Positions 1 to 6,276 of a stretch of DNA of 6,276 bases are shown one piece after another. The notes under the pieces were generated by a model. That model did not search any database and had not been told where the DNA came from. It saw only the letters and a program-made list of their open reading frames with translations. Numbering within the stretch: position 1 is the stretch's first letter; each line of letters starts with the position of its first letter. Both the position numbers and the translations under genes were made by a program. Source of the stretch: JBCBJX01 sp038522735 (lineage in GTDB: Bacteria > Pseudomonadota > Alphaproteobacteria > Caulobacterales > Parvularculaceae); the NCBI GenBank assembly GCA_038522735.1, contig JBCBJX010000126.1:1-6276 (forward strand), in the 5' to 3' direction.

Positions 1-594
1 GAGCGCGAAGTGCGGTTTTCGACCTACGCCTCCTGGTGGATCCGCTCCTCCCTGCAGGATTTCGTCCTCCGCAACTGGTCGATCGTCCGTACTGGCACGA
101 CCGCGGCGCAGAAGAGCCTCTTCTTCAATCTCCGCCGCCTGCAGGCGAAGATCGACGGCGTCGGGACCCATGTCTCGCCGGAGGCGCGCACGGAGATCGC
201 CCGCCAGCTGCGCACCAGCGAAAACGACGTCGACGCCATGGCCGGACGTCTCACAGGCTCGGACCGGTCGCTGAATGCGCGCATTGGCGAGGACGGCGAG
301 AGCGAGTGGCAGGATTTCCTCGCCGACGAGCGCGCCGCACCTGAAGAAGAGGTTATGCTGTCGAAAGACGCCGAGACGCGCTCGCGCTGGCTGAACGCCG
401 CCCTGCAGGGCCTCACCGAGCGCGAGCTGATCATCATCCGTGAACGCCGCCTCGGCGAAGACACGGTGACCCTCGCCAATCTCGGCAAGCGGCTCGGGCT
501 CTCCAAAGAGCGCGTGCGCCAGATCGAGCATCAGGCGCTGAATAAACTCCGCACGGCCCTCGAACCGCGAGTGCGGGAAGCAGAGCTCATTTAA
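1..594 (+). CDS. rpoH: RNA polymerase heat-shock sigma factor RpoH (sigma-32), C-terminal part
   Basis: The open frame runs in from the left edge (first codons read E-R-E-V-R-F-S), so the true start is outside. The visible 197 residues cover the end of region 2 through region 4; RpoH proteins are usually near 290-300 residues, so roughly 100 are missing. Seen: region 2.3/2.4 with STYASWWIRSSLQDFVLRNW (visible residues 8-27), which melts and reads the -10 element; an RpoH box, QKSLFFNLRRL, near residues 37-47, the signature separating RpoH from RpoD; region 4.1 with LTERELIIIRERRL (138-151); and the region 4.2 helix-turn-helix ending LGLSKERVRQIEHQALNKLR (about 165-184), which binds the -35 element. 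Known role: directs core RNA polymerase to chaperone and protease promoters after heat or misfolded-protein stress. The box has Ser where the common form has a second basic residue. The TAA stop overlaps the stop of the convergent downstream gene. Identification is firm; which rpoH paralogue this is cannot be told here. Confidence 0.95.
   Translation, partial: EREVRFSTYASWWIRSSLQDFVLRNWSIVRTGTTAAQKSLFFNLRRLQAKIDGVGTHVSPEARTEIARQLRTSENDVDAMAGRLTGSDRSLNARIGEDGESEWQDFLADERAAPEEEVMLSKDAETRSRWLNAALQGLTERELIIIRERRLGEDTVTLANLGKRLGLSKERVRQIEHQALNKLRTALEPRVREAELI
591..594. other. Shared TTAA: overlapping stop codons of convergent genes
   Basis: The plus-strand TAA of rpoH occupies 592-594 and the minus-strand TAA of the nuclease-like gene occupies 591-593. 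The palindrome TTAA therefore ends both genes, leaving no intergenic space. Any transcription stop for either gene must lie inside the other's coding sequence. Confidence 0.93.
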
Positions 595-1340
595 GCATTC
601 TGGATCTGGAACGGCGTGCTCAGACGAATAAGAGGGCCGTTCCAGAGCTCCACCCAGCCGCGATAAACGTGCGTCGATCCGATGAGGGCGTCGAAATCGT
701 AATCGCGGAATGCGCGCCCGTTTTCGGGATCGACGATCGCCGTGAAGTCGTTCCGGTAGTCCTCTGAAAAGTTGATATAGCGCCGCCTGCGGACGAGCGC
801 CGTTTCGACGGCGGCCCCTTCGATGATCGCGTAAAGACCGATCCGCGGCCAGGCGTCGTCCGCGTCCGCCCGCCGGAACGCCCGGTGCGCGAAGACGCCG
901 GCTCCCGCCGCACGCGCCGCAGCTTCGGCGCTCAACAGAGTTTCGGCTGACGCGGCGTCGACCGCTGCGGGATCCGTAAGGGCGAGCCCGCGTTCGACCA
1001 GCGCACGCGCGGCCTTAAGCCCCGCCCGTCCGGCGACAGGCCCCCAGCGATCGCGCGAAACTTCCGCATCGGTCCCAAGCGGCGGCAGCCCCGCGAGGAA
1101 CCTCTGCGCCTCGGCGTCGAACCGCAGCCCGAGTTCGCCCGCTTCGGCGGCCGAAGGCGGCAGCACGCCCGAAAGGCGGACGGGCGCCCCGCCGGGCCCC
1201 GCCATCATCAGGGACGGACCGCCCTCGCGCGCCGCAGCGACTGAAACGCCGGCGCAGGCGGCCGCCCCGATGAGGCCACGCCGTGAGAGCCCTGTCGTCC
1301 GTCGGACGACGACGTTTGCGCTTGCTCGCGACAGAACCAC
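591..1340 (-). CDS. Exported staphylococcal-nuclease-like (TNase family, OB-fold) protein, probably catalytically degenerate
   Basis: I chose the GTG at 1340 (249 residues), preceded by a weak GAGG. The frame is open to another GTG at 1409 (272 residues), but that start has no ribosome site and would overlap the likely tRNA promoter. Residues 19-25 (SRRGLIG), followed by an Ala/Gly/Val-rich stretch, resemble a twin-arginine export signal. The body fits the nuclease fold: an APVRLSGV strand near 53-59, DRWG near 97-100, and a GLAL segment like the 'GLA' after the catalytic strand. The C-terminal half carries YINFSEDYRNDFT (188-200) and RGWVELWNGPLI (227-238), typical of alphaproteobacterial TNase-like proteins. 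By hand alignment to S. aureus nuclease only Arg35 is kept; Asp40, Glu43 and Arg87 appear as Leu, Ser and Pro, so activity is doubtful. A periplasmic or secreted location is inferred. It faces rpoH tail to tail, and no functional link is evident. Confidence 0.72.
   Translation of the reverse strand: MVLSRASANVVVRRTTGLSRRGLIGAAACAGVSVAAAREGGPSLMMAGPGGAPVRLSGVLPPSAAEAGELGLRFDAEAQRFLAGLPPLGTDAEVSRDRWGPVAGRAGLKAARALVERGLALTDPAAVDAASAETLLSAEAAARAAGAGVFAHRAFRRADADDAWPRIGLYAIIEGAAVETALVRRRRYINFSEDYRNDFTAIVDPENGRAFRDYDFDALIGSTHVYRGWVELWNGPLIRLSTPFQIQNA
605..646. repeat. Perfect 11-bp inverted repeat just past the rpoH stop
   Basis: TCTGGAACGGC at 605-615 is the exact reverse complement of GCCGTTCCAGA at 636-646, with 20 bases between. 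The left arm begins 11 bases after the rpoH stop. It lies in the conserved C-terminal codons of the convergent nuclease-like gene (the ELWNG and TPFQ parts). There is no T-run after either arm, so it is not a classical intrinsic terminator. It could protect the rpoH mRNA 3' end, act as a Rho-linked stop, or be coincidence. Confidence 0.55.
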
Positions 1341-1370
1341 CGCCCTCGCCACGACCGCGATGCGGGCCCC

Positions 1371-1399
1371 CTGACCCTCGCGGCCCCGACCGATATCCG
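1371..1399 (+). promoter_or_regulatory. Candidate promoter of the tRNA-Arg gene
   Basis: CTGACC at 1371-1376 resembles the alphaproteobacterial -35 (TTGAC-like). Exactly 17 bases later comes TATCCG at 1394-1399, a weak -10 that keeps the first TAT. Transcription would start near 1405-1407, about ten bases before the mature tRNA 5' end at 1417, in a G+C-rich setting usual for stable-RNA promoters. The -10 match is poor, so this is only a candidate. Confidence 0.3.
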
Positions 1400-1416
1400 C
1401 TAGGACCACGCACGAT

Positions 1417-1493
1417 GGCCCCGTAGCTCAGCAGGATAGAGCAGCAGATTCCTAATCTGAAGGTCGCAGGTTCAAATCCTGCCGGGGTCGCCA
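1417..1493 (+). tRNA. tRNA-Arg (anticodon CCU), with encoded CCA
   Basis: The 77 bases fold as a full cloverleaf. The acceptor stem is 1417-1423 with 1483-1489 (one G-U pair), discriminator G at 1490 and CCA at 1491-1493. The D stem is GCTC/GAGC (1426-1429 with 1439-1442). The anticodon loop is TTCCTAA at 1449-1455, anticodon CCT at 1451-1453, so it reads the Arg codon AGG. The T arm is GCAGG-TTCAAAT-CCTGC (1466-1482). The anticodon stem has four Watson-Crick pairs; the position 27-43 pair (1444 with 1460) is a G-A mismatch. The gene stands alone between two minus-strand genes, 28 bases from the stop of its right neighbour. The tRNA 3' half is a common integration target, but no integrase is visible here. 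Confidence 0.95.
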
Positions 1494-1521
1494 TCAGATC
1501 GGACCGGAGGGACCGCTTTCC

Positions 1522-3054
1522 TCACTCCGCCGCTGCAGCGGCGTCCGCTCGGTAGCCGTGGACGCGCGCCATGCGGTCGCACAGAACGTCGAGCGGTTCG
1601 GAGACGCCGTCCGCCTGCACCATACGCACATGATGGCGCCTCAACGCCCGGGCGTGCGGCGCGCCGCAGGAGTGGGCGATAATGTTCACGTCTTTGCGGA
1701 TCTGCCTCACGTAGTTTGCAACGCGTGCGGACTTTTCCTCGACGTCGAGGCCCCGCTGATAACGCTTCTGGTGGGTGGTGATCCCCGTCGGACATTCGTT
1801 GGTGTTGCATCTCAGCGCCTGAATGCAGCCGAGCGCGAACATGAACCCGCGGCCGGTGTTCACGACGTCCGCCCCGGCGCAATAGGCCCACGCGACCTCC
1901 GCCGGCGTCACCAGCTTGCCGGAACAGATGATCTTGATGCGGTCGCGCAGGCCGCGGCGCTCCAGTACGTCGGCGAGCATCGGAAGCGCATGCTTCAGCG
2001 GCAGTCCGACATTGTCGATGAGGGCGAGCGGCGCGGCGCCGGTTCCTCCGTCGCCGCCATCGACGGTGATGAAATCGGGCGCCGCTTCAAGGCCCCGCGC
2101 ATCGATCGCGTTGCAGAGTTCGTCGAGCCACTGGTGGGAGCCGAGGACGGTCTTGAAGCCGGTCGGCAACCCGCTGATCTCGCGCACCCGGGCGACGAAA
2201 TCGAGGAGATCCTCCGTGCTGTTGATTTCCGGGTGGCGGTTCGGGGAGATCGATGCTTCGTGGGCGGGAATGCCGCGGATCGCGGCGATTTCGTCCGTCA
2301 CTTTCTCCGCTGGCAGAATGCCGCCCTTTCCCGGCTTCGCCCCCTGCGCCAGCTTGATCTCGATCATCTTCACCTGCGGCGTCGCCGCGATGTCGCGCAG
2401 CCGGTCTTCGTCGAGACGTCCGTCGCGTGTTCGAACGCTGTATTTCGCGGTGCCGATCTGAAAAATAATGTCGCAGCCGCCCTCGAGGTGAAACGGCGAG
2501 AGGCCGCCCTCGCCGGTATTCATCCAGCAGGAGGCGAGCTTCGCGCCTTTCGAAATCGTTTGGACGGCCGGCTTGGAAAGCGAGCCGTAGCTCATCGCCG
2601 AAACATTGACGAGCGACGCCTGCTCGTAAGGCTCGCGCGCATACGGACCAAACAGGACCGGCGGCGGGTCGCTCGCCTCCTCGTCAAGAACAGGGAACGG
2701 GCCGTTGACGAATATCGGCGTGCCCACGACCGTGAGATTGCGCGTCGATCCGAAGGGCTGGGTGTTCAGCTCACCCTTTGCAGAGGCGTAGATCCAGTCC
2801 CGCTCGGCCCGGTTGAACGGCATTTCCTCCCGATCGAACGCGAAAAAGTACTGGCGGAAAAACTCGCCAAGGGTGGAAAAAAAATCCCGAAATCGGCCGA
2901 GTACGGGAAAATTATGCCTTATCGCATCTTCCGTCTGCCGAATGTCGAGCACGAAGAGAACGACGACCGCCGCAAGTCCGGCGCCGACGAGCAACAGGAA
3001 CAACGAGCCCAGAAGATTGAGCCCCTGAACGGCCGTGCTTGTGAAAATCTCCAT
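1522..3054 (-). CDS. Membrane-anchored FMN-binding glutamate synthase family protein (GltB synthase-domain-like)
   Basis: 510 residues. It starts at ATG 3054 with a strong GGGGAGGA ribosome site five bases upstream. A hydrophobic helix at about residues 12-36 should anchor it, followed by an aromatic-rich linker (50-80). The rest matches the FMN barrel of glutamate synthase large subunits: SAMSYGSLSKPAVQTISKGA (152-171), NTGEGGLSPFH (179-189), LAQGAKPGKGGILPAEKV (235-252), VDGGDGGTGAAP (331-342), and the flavin-phosphate region SGKLVTPAEVAWAYCAGAD (378-396). Cys410, Cys416 and Cys421 (C-x5-C-x4-C, within CNTNECPTG) match the [3Fe-4S] ligands of the family. There is no N-terminal glutaminase domain and no gltD-like NADPH/Fe-S subunit beside it, so a true glutamine-to-glutamate reaction is uncertain; an FMN/Fe-S oxidoreductase role at the membrane is inferred. 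Members of this group are widespread and mostly uncharacterised. It ends in an Ala-rich tail (504-509). A run of eight T lies at codons 57-60. Confidence 0.88.
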   Translation of the reverse strand: MEIFTSTAVQGLNLLGSLFLLLVGAGLAAVVVLFVLDIRQTEDAIRHNFPVLGRFRDFFSTLGEFFRQYFFAFDREEMPFNRAERDWIYASAKGELNTQPFGSTRNLTVVGTPIFVNGPFPVLDEEASDPPPVLFGPYAREPYEQASLVNVSAMSYGSLSKPAVQTISKGAKLASCWMNTGEGGLSPFHLEGGCDIIFQIGTAKYSVRTRDGRLDEDRLRDIAATPQVKMIEIKLAQGAKPGKGGILPAEKVTDEIAAIRGIPAHEASISPNRHPEINSTEDLLDFVARVREISGLPTGFKTVLGSHQWLDELCNAIDARGLEAAPDFITVDGGDGGTGAAPLALIDNVGLPLKHALPMLADVLERRGLRDRIKIICSGKLVTPAEVAWAYCAGADVVNTGRGFMFALGCIQALRCNTNECPTGITTHQKRYQRGLDVEEKSARVANYVRQIRKDVNIIAHSCGAPHARALRRHHVRMVQADGVSEPLDVLCDRMARVHGYRADAAAAAE

Positions 3055-3058
3055 TCCG

Positions 3059-3066
3059 TCCTCCCC
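3059..3066 (-). promoter_or_regulatory. Strong Shine-Dalgarno site of the glutamate-synthase-like gene
   Basis: On the minus strand GGGGAGGA ends four bases before ATG 3054, with its GGAGG core five bases away, an excellent ribosome site that fixes this start. Its first two G bases also form the 3' end of the adjoining hairpin (3065-3082), so folding could limit access to it. Confidence 0.75.
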
Positions 3067-3082
3067 TTGCGTCGTCGCAAGG
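3065..3082. repeat. Perfect 7-bp hairpin abutting the ribosome binding site
   Basis: CCTTGCG (3065-3071) and CGCAAGG (3076-3082) pair perfectly around the four-base loop TCGT (ACGA on the minus strand). In the minus-strand mRNA it would sit in the leader, its 3' arm running into the Shine-Dalgarno of the downstream gene. It may be a leader structure or a dyad for a regulator. No T-run follows, so it is not a terminator. Confidence 0.5.
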
Positions 3083-3270
3083 TCAGCGCTCGGCGCGCCC
3101 CGCTCGCCCGGACGTTAGGTCGAGGCGCGGCGCCTGAGAAGGGACCGATCGCGAAAGGCGCGGGCGATGTCGGACAGCGCCCGGGACGAAAGCCGAAGCA
3201 GCGCCGTGTCCGTTTTGACGCGCGGACGGGGGGACGCGCCGCGCCAGGGCTCGATCCCGTGTCCCCGCAG

Positions 3271-6276
<3,006 letters not shown>

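Noticed and set aside
24..506. Minus-strand open frame of 160 codons opposite rpoH
   Set aside because: Ser/Arg-rich shadow of the rpoH coding sequence with no domain; rpoH is unmistakable on the other strand.
1015..1494. Minus-strand open frame running through the tRNA
   Set aside because: It begins in the antisense of the tRNA and is out of frame with the nuclease-like protein. 'Protein' reads of this kind are a known artefact of tRNA antisense sequence.
1466..1521. Integration site (att) at the tRNA 3' end
   Set aside because: No repeat of the tRNA 3' end and no integrase or mobile gene could be found in the window.
3123..3135. Possible terminator hairpin (AGGCG/CGCCT) in the spacer after the propeller gene
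   Set aside because: Only five pairs with a 3-base loop and no T-run on the minus strand; expected by chance in this composition.
3213..3240. TTGAC-like element on the plus strand in the spacer
   Set aside because: There is no matching -10 at proper spacing and no plus-strand gene downstream.

Overview
GC-rich, densely packed chromosomal DNA, most likely from an alphaproteobacterium. The pointers are the sequence style of the RpoH-type sigma factor, the tRNA-Arg(CCU), and a secreted nuclease-fold protein with the 'NF.ED.R.DFT' and 'RGW.E...GPLI' motifs seen in that class. I cannot name a genus. No transposase, integrase, CRISPR array, phage gene or plasmid function is visible.

Layout, left to right. 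(1) Positions 1-594, plus strand: the last 197 codons of an RpoH (sigma-32) heat-shock sigma factor, whose N-terminus lies outside the window. (2) About 591-1340, minus strand: an exported staphylococcal-nuclease-like (OB-fold) protein converging on rpoH; the two stop codons share the palindrome TTAA. (3) 1417-1493, plus strand: a tRNA-Arg with anticodon CCU and encoded CCA, with a possible promoter just upstream. (4) 1522-3054, minus strand: a membrane-anchored, FMN- and Fe-S-containing protein of the glutamate synthase large-subunit family, with no glutaminase domain and no partner gene nearby. (5) 3055-3270: a 216-base spacer holding a strong Shine-Dalgarno sequence and a small perfect hairpin. 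(6) 3271-6276, minus strand: most of a very large BNR/Asp-box beta-propeller protein of the VPS10/sortilin-like 'glycosyl hydrolase' group, whose N-terminus lies outside the window.

The genes do not form one pathway. The two right-hand minus-strand genes could be co-transcribed but are 216 bases apart with no shared theme. Most of the window looks like ordinary core or near-core sequence. I found no convincing undescribed system. The points most worth checking are the apparent loss of the nuclease catalytic residues in (2), an 11-bp perfect inverted repeat placed just after the rpoH stop, and the hairpin that abuts the ribosome binding site of (4).
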